A DNA stretch of 64,000 bases, taken from Nitrosomonadales bacterium. Its GTDB lineage: Bacteria; Pseudomonadota; Gammaproteobacteria; Burkholderiales; Gallionellaceae. Numbering within the stretch: the stretch's first letter is position 1; each line of letters begins with the position of its first letter. A program made the translations under genes and the position numbers. Location of the stretch: assembly GCA_016177795.1 (NCBI GenBank), contig JACOUM010000007.1, forward strand, positions 124,001 to 188,000, given 5' to 3'. Below the pieces are notes generated by a model, which saw nothing but the letters and a program-made list of their open reading frames with translations, was not told the DNA's origin and did no database searches. Shown piece by piece: positions 8,978 to 17,259 of this stretch.

Positions 8978-9718
8978 CTACAAATACGGTTCCACCGCCT
9001 TTCGCGCCCTATCCTTGAATTCATTGAAGGCTGTTGGATCAGGCCTTTCTGGTGAAAGCAAACAGAGGTTTTCTTTAAATAGATATTTAATTTTGGCAAG
9101 TTCAGCATCAGCTGGACGTATCACCTCTACAAAAAACTTATCCCAACCATCTTCTCTTTTTATATCATCCGACGACAGCAGTAAGTGAGCAGCTTCTCTC
9201 CACGCATAATCTGCATCCAACTTACACATCGCGTGATAAGTATCACTAAAACCACCAAAGTTAAGTGTGGAATTGAATTGTTGCCTATACAACACCTCAA
9301 GAGCTACTACGTCTGCGCAGCCAAGAAAAATGCGTTTGGCTACCAGAGCTTTAACCATTTCGTCCGACATTTCTGCCGTAACTTCTTCTTTGAAAAACAT
9401 TCTACATACCACCGCTTCTCCATCCAGCAACTCGTTGGCTAGAGCTTGTTCCTCCCAGGCTTTGAGGAGCATTCTTCTACACTCTGCTGCTTGGCTTTGT
9501 CGCGTTTGTTCAGCAGCAATTATTTCTAACTTCTTAGCGAAATTATTTCGCCACAGACGCCCATGGTCAATTTCTGGATTGGATTGCCTCAGCGCCTGAA
9601 ATATATCCGGCAAGGCTTTTGCACATGACTCGAATGCAAATTCAGTAGCTTCGTGAAGGTCAGATAGGCTGAGCCTATTCTTGAACTTCGCAAACAAAAA
9701 CTGCCATCGTATACCCAT
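8978..9718 (-). CDS. Hypothetical protein
   Basis: 246-residue, predominantly helical protein of unknown function, starting MGIRWQFLFAKFKNRLSLSDLHEA. No known motif is visible. It has a charged middle (WRNNFAKKLEIIAAEQTRQSQAAECRRML) and a C-terminal part WDKFFVEVIRPADAELAKIKYLFKENL. Its lower GC content and A/T-ending codons differ from the housekeeping neighbours. It converges with the hypothetical gene at 8303-8839 and lies 17 bases downstream of the RAYT transposase on the same strand, so both unknown genes may be cargo of a repeat-rich accessory patch. Confidence 0.7.
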   Translation of the reverse strand: MGIRWQFLFAKFKNRLSLSDLHEATEFAFESCAKALPDIFQALRQSNPEIDHGRLWRNNFAKKLEIIAAEQTRQSQAAECRRMLLKAWEEQALANELLDGEAVVCRMFFKEEVTAEMSDEMVKALVAKRIFLGCADVVALEVLYRQQFNSTLNFGGFSDTYHAMCKLDADYAWREAAHLLLSSDDIKREDGWDKFFVEVIRPADAELAKIKYLFKENLCLLSPERPDPTAFNEFKDRARKAVEPYL

Positions 9719-9735
9719 CTAAAATTCTCCTATAC

Positions 9736-10479
9736 CTATGCAGCGCTTTCGCCGAATAACCCGTCCAAATAACTCGGGGCTATAAATACAAGAGACCGAT
9801 TATAGACACGATTCGTCATCGGCATCATGGTTATCAGAGCTAAAGGGGACGGCTTCGCATAATTCTTTGCGATGTCTGCTTCGTTAGCGGAAGTTCGCGT
9901 TTCCCAATAGCGGCCGTTGATCTTGATGCGCCCTTTGCGCACCTCCCGCTCCCCCTGTGCGCCGCCGAGTAGCGCAGGCTGGTCAGGGGATTTCGGCGAG
10001 GACTGTCTGAGCGCGTAGCGCGCGTTCCGCAGCCGCCTGACCAGTCGAGCAACGCAGGGTACCGCGAAGCGGCGGCAAACCGGGTTGATGTGGATGTAAT
10101 CAACGTGCCGCGAAAAATCCGCCTCGTCGCGGATCAGATGTTCCCAATATCGCCGCTGCCAAATTCCTCGCTCGGCCTTGCTTCGACGACTGCTGGAACA
10201 ATGCTCGCCAAGCGGTAAGCCACGCGAGAACACCGTTTTGATCAATCTCCAGCGTAGAGCAAAATCACTATCTCCGTCAGGCAAAGTCCAGATGGCATGC
10301 ATGTGCTCCGGCAACACCACGATGGCATCGATGACGAAAGGATGCCGATCACGAGTGTATGCAAAAGCGCTACGCAATGATGCGATGTGATCGATCAACA
10401 AAGATTGCGAACGGTCGGCCAGATTCACCGTGAAGAAGTAACTGGCTCCAGCAATGTCGCTGCGGCGATAGTTGGTCAT
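9736..10479 (-). CDS. REP-associated tyrosine transposase (RAYT, Y1_Tnp family) with repeat-derived C-terminus
   Basis: 247-residue protein. The N-terminal 130 residues have the Y1/HUH transposase pattern: MTNYRRSDIAGASYFFTVN, then VIDAIVVLPEHMHAIWTLPDGD carrying the metal-binding His-x-His, GIWQRRYWEHLIRDEADF with the candidate nucleophile Tyr, and HVDYIHINPV. Right after HINPV the normal RAYT C-terminus is replaced: residues encoded by 9952-10083 come from the 132-bp repeat, followed by about 70 residues unlike the family (ending LDGLFGESAA). RAYTs act on REP hairpins, and a REP lies just upstream at 10494-10524. The altered C-terminus may mean the enzyme is inactive, or that this repeat became part of the gene. 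Confidence 0.8.
   Translation of the reverse strand: MTNYRRSDIAGASYFFTVNLADRSQSLLIDHIASLRSAFAYTRDRHPFVIDAIVVLPEHMHAIWTLPDGDSDFALRWRLIKTVFSRGLPLGEHCSSSRRSKAERGIWQRRYWEHLIRDEADFSRHVDYIHINPVCRRFAVPCVARLVRRLRNARYALRQSSPKSPDQPALLGGAQGEREVRKGRIKINGRYWETRTSANEADIAKNYAKPSPLALITMMPMTNRVYNRSLVFIAPSYLDGLFGESAA
9952..10083 (-). repeat. 132-bp structured repeat, copy 2, inside the RAYT gene
   Basis: Inverted copy of 8036-8167 with the same length and 8 differences by hand count. It lies wholly inside the RAYT reading frame and is translated in it without a stop. Differences fall in paired stem positions in two hairpins (see copy 1). Confidence 0.85.
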
Positions 10480-10493
10480 GTGGGCATGATAAC

Positions 10494-10524
10494 GATGGGT
10501 ATCGCTACGCTCAACCCATCCTAC
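10494..10524. repeat. REP-type palindrome next to the RAYT gene
   Basis: Inverted repeat with arms GATGGGT and ACCCATC around the loop ATCGCTACGCTCA, followed by CTACG. This resembles the widespread GTAGGATGGGT-type extragenic palindrome. It lies 15 bases upstream of the RAYT start and includes the mutY stop codon at 10511-10513. Confidence 0.8.
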
Positions 10525-11551
10525 GATTGAGTTCTTTCAGCAAGCTGCGCACCGGCGTCGGTATCGCCGCCCTTAACGCCTCCTCCACATCCAGCCACAA
10601 ACTGCCGGGTTGCGCAGCATGCGCAGGTTTACGCGACAGCCGAATCTTCAGCGGCATGATATGCAGCTTGAAATGGGTGAAGGTATGGATGAACGCCTCC
10701 AGCCTCTCGCCTTCGCTCGCGGCCATCCCGCTGCGCATGAACCATTCCCTGGCCGCTGCCTCATCGTCGAACTGCGGCGGGCACCACAGCCCTCCCCAGA
10801 TGCCGCTACCGGGGCGTTTCTCCAGCAGGATATCGTTGCCGTGCATTAGCAGCAGGAAGGTGGCATGTCTTTCCGGCACGGCCTTCTTCGGGCGTGGCGT
10901 GGGCAGTTCGTTGGTACGACCGGTGTTGAATGCGATACAGCCGGCCTGCGCCGGGCACTCGTTGCATTTCGGCTGGCTGCGGGTGCAGACGGTCGCGCCG
11001 AGGTCCATCAGCGCCTGCGTGTAGCTGGCGACATCGCGCTGCGGCAGCAGCGCTTCGGCCTGTCGCCAAAGTTTCTCCTCCACAACTTTATTTCCGGTCC
11101 ATCCTGCGATGCCGCTATAGCGCGCCAGCACGCGCCTGACATTGCCATCCAGTATCGCGCGGCGCTCGTGAAAGGCCAGCGCACAGATGGCAGCGGCGGT
11201 GGAGCGGCCGATGCCTGGGAGCTCGAGCATCTGCTCGAACACCCGCGGAAATTCGCCGTGATGCTTTTCGAGGATGATCTGCGCGGCTTTATGCAGGTTA
11301 CGTCCTCTGGCGTAGTAGCCGAGACCGCTCCAGTGTGCGAGCACCTCGTCCTCGCTGGCGGCGGCGAGCGCGGCGACGGTCGGGAAGGCGGCGACGAAGC
11401 GCTGGTAATAGGGAATGACCGTGGCGACCTGCGTCTGTTGCAGCATGATCTCGGACAGCCATACGCGGTAGGCGTCCTTTCCTTGCCACGGCAGGTCGTG
11501 GCGGCCATGCTTGCGTTGCCAGCGGGTCAGGTGGACAGCAAAACCGCTCAC
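10511..11551 (-). CDS. mutY: A/G-specific adenine DNA glycosylase MutY
   Basis: Removes adenine mispaired with 8-oxoguanine or guanine. 346 residues with the full architecture: N-terminal helical domain (SEIMLQQTQVATVIPYY with the catalytic Glu), helix-hairpin-helix LELPGIGRSTAAAICALAF, catalytic Asp in AILDGNVRRVLAR, a [4Fe-4S] cluster motif C-x6-C-x2-C-x5-C (CTRSQPKCNECPAQAGC, about 195-211), and a C-terminal NUDIX-like domain that recognises 8-oxoG (FTHFKLHIMPL). It starts at GTG 11551, sharing one base with the asmA stop. The last codons RRMG and the stop come from REP sequence. Confidence 0.97.
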   Translation of the reverse strand: MSGFAVHLTRWQRKHGRHDLPWQGKDAYRVWLSEIMLQQTQVATVIPYYQRFVAAFPTVAALAAASEDEVLAHWSGLGYYARGRNLHKAAQIILEKHHGEFPRVFEQMLELPGIGRSTAAAICALAFHERRAILDGNVRRVLARYSGIAGWTGNKVVEEKLWRQAEALLPQRDVASYTQALMDLGATVCTRSQPKCNECPAQAGCIAFNTGRTNELPTPRPKKAVPERHATFLLLMHGNDILLEKRPGSGIWGGLWCPPQFDDEAAAREWFMRSGMAASEGERLEAFIHTFTHFKLHIMPLKIRLSRKPAHAAQPGSLWLDVEEALRAAIPTPVRSLLKELNRRMG

Positions 11552-13791
11552 TAACGGAACAAGCCCTTGAGGCCTTCCTTGAGCTGATCCTGCAGCTTGG
11601 TTTTGACTTTTTCCTTGGCGACTTCGCTGACCATTGCGCCGAAATCCAGCGTGTATTTCAGGTCGGCAAACGGGCCGCTGACGCGCACCGGCACGGTGAT
11701 GCCGCCGACCGCATTCTTGCCGCCCTGCCCCTCAAGCGTTTTCGCCAGCGTGGCCTTGGCGACATAATTCATGCTGTCGTTGCCGATGTTGATGTCGCCG
11801 TTGCCGGTCAGGCGCAACAGCGGCGATTTCAGCGACAGGTCGTCGTTGTGCGCGACGCCGTTGTTCACCTTGAAAGTCGCCTTGAGTTCGCTGAAATCGG
11901 TTTTTTCTTCCCTGTTTGCGCCCTGTGTTCTGGACACGCCGCCCTTGCCGAATTCACGCAGGCTCTTGGCGATGTTGATGCCCTTGATCGCCCCATCGGC
12001 AAGGTTCAGCGACATTGAGCCGTTGAGTGCCTTCTTCATCGCACCGACGGTGTTGCCCTGCATGGTGAGGTTCATGCCGATATTGCCCCTGCCTTCGAGC
12101 GTGTCGAAATTCGCCGCATCCCTGGTCAGCGCGGCGATATTCACGCCGCTCAGATTCTGGTTGATGGCGATAACGGGCGTGGCCGGCGCGGCATTCACGC
12201 TCAGGTTGCCGTTCATGCTGCCCTGATACAGATTGGCGGACAGCGGCGCGACGTTCACTTGACCATTGCGCGCCTTGATGTCCAGACGCACGTTGCTGGA
12301 TTTGACATTCGCCGCCTTGAGCGAACCAATGCGCAGGCTGCCGTCCAGATTGAGCTTGCGCAATGCGGACAGATCGAGCGGTTGCTCCGCCTCGGCAGAT
12401 TTTGACGAAGCGGCTTTTGCTTCACCTGATGATTTTTCCGGCAGGTACAAATCGGCATCAAACTGGTCGATATCCACGTCGAAGCTGATTGCCGGTTCGG
12501 CAAACCCTTTCACGCCGACCCTGGCCTTGACCTGGCTTTGCAGCAGGCCGCCCGCCAAATTGGCCTGCACCGTCTGCTTCTTCGCATCCACCTGCACATC
12601 GCCCTTCATCTCGCTGTTCACTGACTTGCCCGGCAGCCTGTCGCCGGTGGCATTCAGAGCCAGCACAAGATTGGAAAGCTTGAATTGCTGCGCTTCGACA
12701 TTGCCGGATAACGGTGAGGTGAGTCTCACCTTGAACGCCTGCTCCGGCTGTTTCATGTCCAGATCGAGCGTCAGCGCGCCAACCTTGAACGACTTTGCGT
12801 CGCCCTCCACGCCGGGCAGCGACATGGCTGCGGTGATATTGCCGGAAGCGCCATCCAGTTTGGCATTCAGCGTGAGTTTGTCACCGGAATACTTGTCTTT
12901 GGCGAGACTCAATACAGGTGCATCCAGGATGACTTCGAAGTTGTCCTTACCCTTCACGCCGTTTGCACTCAGGGTGAATTTCTTTGCGCCGAACGCCTGC
13001 GCGGACAAATCGGCGTTTACGTCGCCGTTGACCTTCAGCCTGAGGTTGCTGATGTCGAGTGCCGTGCCGCCAGCCTGCAAATCCAGCCCTTCCAGGTGAT
13101 AGAGCTGCTTGTCCAGATCGAAAATCAGCGTGGTTTTCAGCTGGGTGCTGATGTCCAGCCTGGGCTGATTGGCCTGCACGCCAGCCGACAGGTTGATCTT
13201 GCTCGGCACGCCGTTGGCGATGCGTCCGGTATGCAGGCTCAAGTCCTTGATGGTGTATTGCGCGCCCGCGCCTTCGTCGCGATAAGTCAGGCTGGTTTTT
13301 TCGATGGACACCGCAGCGATATCGAGCAAGACCGGCTGTTTGCTGTCAGTCTTTTCTCCATCTGTTTCTGGTGTGCCGGCTTTCTTGTCTTCCACGCCGA
13401 GCAGATCGTCGATGTTGGTCGTGCCGTCCTTGCGCTTGACCAGCACGGCCTGCAGGCCGCTCACCGCCACCTCATTCACCACCGCCTGACCGGAGAGCAG
13501 CGGCAGCAGCGCCAGCGAGACGCGCGCCGAGTCAATCGCGGCGAATTGCTTTTCACTGTTGAATTCGGAAAGCGATACCTTGCCGACATTCGCGCCGATA
13601 TTGGGGAAAAACGACAGTGTGATGTTGCCGTCGAGGCGCAGGTTGCGCTGCTTGCTCTCCTTCACGGCCCTGATGATCTGTTCTTTGTAATCATTCGGAT
13701 CGAAGGTTGCCGCCAGATATATCGCACCCGCCGCGGCGATGCCAACTGCAGCACCCGCACCTATCAGGACGTATTTAAGGGTTTTATTCAT
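11551..13791 (-). CDS. asmA: AsmA family protein
   Basis: Large envelope protein with one N-terminal membrane helix (about 6-26, YVLIGAGAAVGIAAAGAIYLA) and a long periplasmic part. The AsmA/TamB superfamily is thought to move phospholipids toward the outer membrane and affects outer-membrane assembly. The start ATG 13791 (MNKTLKYVLIG) is preferred over an ATG 12 bases upstream because GGAGG lies 7 bases before it. This gives 746 residues. The N-terminal AsmA domain contains FDPNDYKEQIIRAVKE, GNITLSFFPNIGANVGKVSLS; the C-terminal AsmA_2 region contains LEGRGNIGMNLTMQGNTV and LADGAIKGINIAKSLREF. Followed immediately by mutY. Confidence 0.92.
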   Translation of the reverse strand: MNKTLKYVLIGAGAAVGIAAAGAIYLAATFDPNDYKEQIIRAVKESKQRNLRLDGNITLSFFPNIGANVGKVSLSEFNSEKQFAAIDSARVSLALLPLLSGQAVVNEVAVSGLQAVLVKRKDGTTNIDDLLGVEDKKAGTPETDGEKTDSKQPVLLDIAAVSIEKTSLTYRDEGAGAQYTIKDLSLHTGRIANGVPSKINLSAGVQANQPRLDISTQLKTTLIFDLDKQLYHLEGLDLQAGGTALDISNLRLKVNGDVNADLSAQAFGAKKFTLSANGVKGKDNFEVILDAPVLSLAKDKYSGDKLTLNAKLDGASGNITAAMSLPGVEGDAKSFKVGALTLDLDMKQPEQAFKVRLTSPLSGNVEAQQFKLSNLVLALNATGDRLPGKSVNSEMKGDVQVDAKKQTVQANLAGGLLQSQVKARVGVKGFAEPAISFDVDIDQFDADLYLPEKSSGEAKAASSKSAEAEQPLDLSALRKLNLDGSLRIGSLKAANVKSSNVRLDIKARNGQVNVAPLSANLYQGSMNGNLSVNAAPATPVIAINQNLSGVNIAALTRDAANFDTLEGRGNIGMNLTMQGNTVGAMKKALNGSMSLNLADGAIKGINIAKSLREFGKGGVSRTQGANREEKTDFSELKATFKVNNGVAHNDDLSLKSPLLRLTGNGDINIGNDSMNYVAKATLAKTLEGQGGKNAVGGITVPVRVSGPFADLKYTLDFGAMVSEVAKEKVKTKLQDQLKEGLKGLFR

Positions 13792-13865
13792 GATCGCCTC
13801 CACGATGAGCGCTTGGAGGAATTATAGCGCGCGCAGGGCGGAACGCACGCGGTTCCGCCGCTGTG

Positions 13866-15260
13866 CTAAATCACCTTCGAATAACGCGCGTGTTCGGTGC
13901 GGGTGCGCAAGTACTTGTCAAATACCATGCAGATGTTGCGTATCAGCATGCGTCCCTTCGGCGTAACGCTGATCCATTGCGGAGAAATTTCCAGCAGCCC
14001 TTCGCCTTCATATTCGCGCAACTCTTCCATTTCGGTAGCGAAATACTGATCAAAATCGATCAGGTAGGCGATGTTGAACGATTCCTTGGAAAGTTCGAAA
14101 TGGCACATCAATGCCTGGATGATGGCGCGGCGCACCAGGTCGTCGGCATTCAATTCCAGACCGCGCATGATGGGCAGTTCGCCCCTGTCCAGCGCGTCGT
14201 AATAGTCCTCCAGTTCGCGATAGTTCTGGCTGTAGGTCGGACCGATTTTTCCAATGGCGCTGACGCCAAGCGCGACCAGATCGCAATCGGAATGGGTGGA
14301 ATAGCCCTGGAAATTTCGATGCAGCCGGCCCTGGCGCTGCGCCACGGCGAGCTCGTCCTCCGGTTTGGCAAAGTGATCCATGCCGATATACACATAGCCC
14401 GCCTTGGTCAGTTTGTCCACCGCCATGCTGAGAATGTCCAGCTTCACCTGCGGCGCCGGCAAATCCTCTTCGTGAATGCGCCGCTGCGGCTTGAAGATGG
14501 ACGGCATGTGCGCGTAGTTGTAGATCGACAGGCGATCCGGGTTTGCGGCGATGATCTTGTCCAGCGTCGTGCCGAAGCCCTCCAGCGTCTGCTTGGGCAA
14601 ACCGTAGATCAGGTCGATGCTGACCGACTTGAAGCCGTTGGCGCGCGCGGCGCGGATGATGCCCAAGGTCTCTTCCTCGCTCTGGATGCGGTTCACCGCG
14701 CGCTGCACTTCGGCGTCGAAATCCTGCACGCCGATGCTGATGCGGTTGAAGCCTTCCTTGCCGAGCAGCGCGATGGTCGCGTCGCTGACCTTGCGCGGGT
14801 CGATCTCGATGGAGTATTCGCCGTCGTCCACCAGCTTGAAGTGCTGGCGGATCGCCGCCATCAGCTCGCGGATTTCGTCGTCGCTCATGAAGGTCGGGGT
14901 GCCGCCGCCGAAGTGCAGCTGCTCGACGACCTGCCCCGGCCCGAGCAGTTTCGCCTGCATCGCCATTTCCTTGATCAGGTAGCGCACGTACTCGGCGGAC
15001 TGGCTGCGATCCTTGGTGATCACCTTGTTGCAGGCGCAGTAGAAACACAGCGTGTTGCAGAACGGGATGTGGATATACAGCGACAGCGGGCGGGCGATGC
15101 CGCCGATCTCGCGTTTGGACACCCATTGCTTGTAGCTTTCGGCGTTGAATGCTTCAATGAAGCGGTCTGCGGTCGGATAGGAGGTATAGCGCGGGCCGTT
15201 CTTATCCAGCCTGCGTATCAACTCCAAGTCCACTACCAGTTGATTGGCTGGCTCATTCAT
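13866..15260 (-). CDS. hemN: Oxygen-independent coproporphyrinogen III oxidase HemN
   Basis: Radical-SAM enzyme converting coproporphyrinogen III to protoporphyrinogen IX without oxygen, needed for haem synthesis in low oxygen. Start placed at ATG 15260 (MNEPANQLVVDLE) after a GGGGGG ribosome-binding region; 464 residues. Seen: GPRYTSYPTADRF at the N-terminus, the cluster motif CNTLCFYCAC (C-x3-C-x2-C), HFGGGTPTFMSDDEI, and the C-terminal HemN domain. Transcribed divergently from fnr with an FNR box between them, so anaerobic control is likely. Confidence 0.96.
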   Translation of the reverse strand: MNEPANQLVVDLELIRRLDKNGPRYTSYPTADRFIEAFNAESYKQWVSKREIGGIARPLSLYIHIPFCNTLCFYCACNKVITKDRSQSAEYVRYLIKEMAMQAKLLGPGQVVEQLHFGGGTPTFMSDDEIRELMAAIRQHFKLVDDGEYSIEIDPRKVSDATIALLGKEGFNRISIGVQDFDAEVQRAVNRIQSEEETLGIIRAARANGFKSVSIDLIYGLPKQTLEGFGTTLDKIIAANPDRLSIYNYAHMPSIFKPQRRIHEEDLPAPQVKLDILSMAVDKLTKAGYVYIGMDHFAKPEDELAVAQRQGRLHRNFQGYSTHSDCDLVALGVSAIGKIGPTYSQNYRELEDYYDALDRGELPIMRGLELNADDLVRRAIIQALMCHFELSKESFNIAYLIDFDQYFATEMEELREYEGEGLLEISPQWISVTPKGRMLIRNICMVFDKYLRTRTEHARYSKVI

Positions 15261-15313
15261 AAATACCCCCCGCAACATGTCGTACATTATGCTTATCGTC
15301 CACCTGCAATGGT

Positions 15314-15327
15314 TTGATATATGTCAA
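15314..15327. promoter_or_regulatory. FNR/ANR box between hemN and fnr
   Basis: TTGAT-ATAT-GTCAA matches the FNR consensus TTGAT-N4-ATCAA at nine of ten defined positions. It lies 54 bases before the hemN start and 37 bases before the fnr start, so it could control hemN, fnr or both. The adjacent fnr product carries the E-x-x-S-R recognition helix that reads this half-site. Confidence 0.85.
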
Positions 15328-15363
15328 GATTCATGTCAAACTTATTTAATATTAAAGTCACAA

Positions 15364-16140
15364 ATGACGAATAAAGGCGGAATTTCCGCTTCCCCATTAC
15401 CAAAGGCAGGCAACGTGCAACAACCCGTTTCAAACTCTCGTCTCAAAATCGCCTGCTCCAACTGCAACCTGCGGGAACTGTGTTTGCCTGTCAATCTCAG
15501 CATGGGCGAAATACGGCAACTGGATGCGATCAGCCATCTTAAGCGCAGCTATGTGCGCGGCGATTATCTTTACCGCAGTGGCGGCAAATTCCAGTCGCTG
15601 TATGCCATTTACCGCGGCTCATTCAAAACCCAGGTGCTGCACGAGGACGGACGCGAGCAAGTGACCGGCTTTCAGATGATCGGTGAAATTATCGGTCTGG
15701 ATGCGATTTGCACTGAACACCATGCCTGCGACGCGGTCGCCCTGGAAAACAGCGAGGTATGCGAGTTGCCGTTTAACAAGCTGGAAGCGTTGAGCCGTGA
15801 ATTACCCAGCCTGCAACGCCACCTGCACAAAATCATGAGCCGCGAGATCGTGCGCGACCAAGGCATCATGCTGCTGCTCGGATCGATGCGCGCCGAAGAA
15901 CGGCTGGCCGTATTTCTGCTCAGCCTGTCGCAACGTTTTGCGGCGCGCGGCTTGTCGCCGACCCAATTCCAGTTGCGCATGTCACGCCAGGAAATTGGCA
16001 GCTATCTGGGGTTAAAGCTGGAAACCGTCAGCCGCGCATTCTCACACTTTCAGAATAGCGGCCTGATAAGCGTCCATACCCGTTCGGTGGAACTGATTGA
16101 CCTGCCCGGTTTGCGCGCCTTTATCGGCAAACAGCATTAA
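15364..16140 (+). CDS. fnr: FNR-type oxygen-sensing transcriptional regulator
   Basis: CRP/FNR-family activator-repressor with an oxygen-labile [4Fe-4S] cluster. Start taken at ATG 15364 (MTNKGGISASPLPK); the frame is open further upstream across the FNR box, which argues against an earlier start. 258 residues. Cluster ligands: CSNCNLRELC (C-x2-C-x5-C, about residues 30-39) plus the central Cys in NSEVCELPF. Sensor domain contains YAIYRGSFKTQ and GFQMIGEIIGLDAI. The HTH reads SRQEIGSYLGLKLETVSRAF with the E-TV-SR recognition pattern of true FNR proteins. It is likely autoregulated through the box at 15314. Confidence 0.95.
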   Translation: MTNKGGISASPLPKAGNVQQPVSNSRLKIACSNCNLRELCLPVNLSMGEIRQLDAISHLKRSYVRGDYLYRSGGKFQSLYAIYRGSFKTQVLHEDGREQVTGFQMIGEIIGLDAICTEHHACDAVALENSEVCELPFNKLEALSRELPSLQRHLHKIMSREIVRDQGIMLLLGSMRAEERLAVFLLSLSQRFAARGLSPTQFQLRMSRQEIGSYLGLKLETVSRAFSHFQNSGLISVHTRSVELIDLPGLRAFIGKQH

Positions 16141-16227
16141 CGCGCAACGATTCGCCGTACTTCCCGATTTTCGGCAGCGTTTCACGGCGATCCGGAATAT
16201 CTGGTTGGTCCGCGTCGAATAAAATAA

Positions 16228-16370
16228 AGGGCGTCTCTAAAAATTCAGGGTTTGCCCAAATGCAAGGTGCGGGAAAAATTTCGCAGCGCCGCATATGTTT
16301 GATATGTAAGCAAGAAATTTTTTACGCAACGCAGCAATTGGGATGAAATGTGGATTTTTAGAGATGCCCT
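16228..16370 (+). mobile_element. MITE-like element with terminal inverted repeats, copy 1
   Basis: 143 bases bounded by imperfect 20-bp inverted ends: AGGGCGTCTCTAAAAATTCA on the left and, read from the right, AGGGCATCTCTAAAAATCCA. It carries no gene. A close relative lies at 37933-38077 in the opposite orientation, with matching interior (ATGCAAGG, CGCCGCATATG, TATGTAAGCAAGAAATTTTTT, CGCAACGCAGCA). The right end stops 15 bases before the next start codon. Confidence 0.88.
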
Positions 16371-16385
16371 AAATCCCGCTCAAAA

Positions 16386-17060
16386 ATGACCATGGAACGC
16401 AAACTATACTGGGGCATCGGCATCCTTTCGATCCTGATCTTTGCAGGTTCGTTTTTCATGCCGGGGAAATCCAGCGGGAAAAATGACCTGCCATGGCATA
16501 TCGAACATCCCACACCGGACACAACGCGCATCTTCGGCCTGACGCTCGGGTCAAGCACCGCCGGTGAAGCGGAACAGCGTTTCCGCGAAGAAGCCAAGCC
16601 CAGCCTGTTCAAGTCGCCGGACGGGCAACTGGTCGCCGAGATGTTCTTCGAACAGGTCACACTGGCGGAATTAAGATCCAGAATCGTCATCAATATCGCC
16701 GTTCCCGCAGCGGAGCTGCAGGCCATGTATGAACGCGGCCTGCGCATCAGCACGATGGGCAGCGGCAAAAAAATCACGCCGGCGCCGGATGATGCAGCCA
16801 GACTGCGCGAGTTACCCATCAGCAGCCTGACCTACATGCCATCAATCCGTCTGGACGAGGAAATTTTCCTGAAACGCTTCGGCCAGCCAAGCCGGCGCAT
16901 CAGGGAAAAGAAAAGCGGCTCAGTCCACTGGCTGTATCCGCAAAACGGCCTGGACATCGCTTTGGGCGGCAAAGAAAAGCCCGTGTTGCAATATGTCCCT
17001 CCCAGGGACTTCGATAAACTGCTGCAACCATTGCTCCTGAACGGAGAAGCGCTCAACTAG
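16386..17060 (+). CDS. Hypothetical membrane-anchored protein
   Basis: 224-residue protein that I cannot assign. A single N-terminal hydrophobic segment (about 6-24, LYWGIGILSILIFAGSFFM) precedes a soluble, probably periplasmic domain with IFGLTLGSSTAGEAEQRFREEAKPSLF near the start, resembling substrate or assembly-type domains that begin with a 'GLTLGxS' motif, and LRELPISSLTYMPSIRLDEEIFLKRFGQPSRRI later. The start is ATG 16386 or ATG 16392; no strong ribosome-binding site is visible because the MITE ends just upstream. Its 3' end overlaps ccoS convergently by 8 bases. Codon use matches the host, so it is probably a lineage-specific core gene. Confidence 0.8.
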   Translation: MTMERKLYWGIGILSILIFAGSFFMPGKSSGKNDLPWHIEHPTPDTTRIFGLTLGSSTAGEAEQRFREEAKPSLFKSPDGQLVAEMFFEQVTLAELRSRIVINIAVPAAELQAMYERGLRISTMGSGKKITPAPDDAARLRELPISSLTYMPSIRLDEEIFLKRFGQPSRRIREKKSGSVHWLYPQNGLDIALGGKEKPVLQYVPPRDFDKLLQPLLLNGEALN

Positions 17061-17250
17061 ATTTATCCGGCTCGCTATCCTGCTTGCCTTCCGGCTGATG
17101 AACCATGTCATCATCATCGTCCAGCAGAATCCGGTTGGCACTGCCTTCCATGTCCTCGTACTGCCCCTTTTTCACCGCCCAAATCAACACCACGAAAAAT
17201 ATCAAGCCGAAGAACATCATGCCGGGTATCAGACTGTAAATTACATCCAT
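17053..17250 (-). CDS. ccoS: cbb3-type cytochrome oxidase assembly protein CcoS
   Basis: Small 65-residue protein with one N-terminal transmembrane helix (about 4-25, IYSLIPGMMFFGLIFFVVLIWA) and an acidic cytoplasmic tail including YEDMEGSANRILLDDDD, the recognisable CcoS pattern. CcoS is needed for haem and copper insertion into CcoN. Last gene of the ccoG-ccoH-ccoI-ccoS group; it starts 10 bases after ccoI ends. Confidence 0.93.
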   Translation of the reverse strand: MDVIYSLIPGMMFFGLIFFVVLIWAVKKGQYEDMEGSANRILLDDDDDMVHQPEGKQDSEPDKSS

Positions 17251-17259
17251 GGCACCCCC

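Noticed and set aside
13863-15317. 484-codon plus-strand frame opposite hemN
   Set aside because: Antisense shadow of hemN with no recognisable motif.
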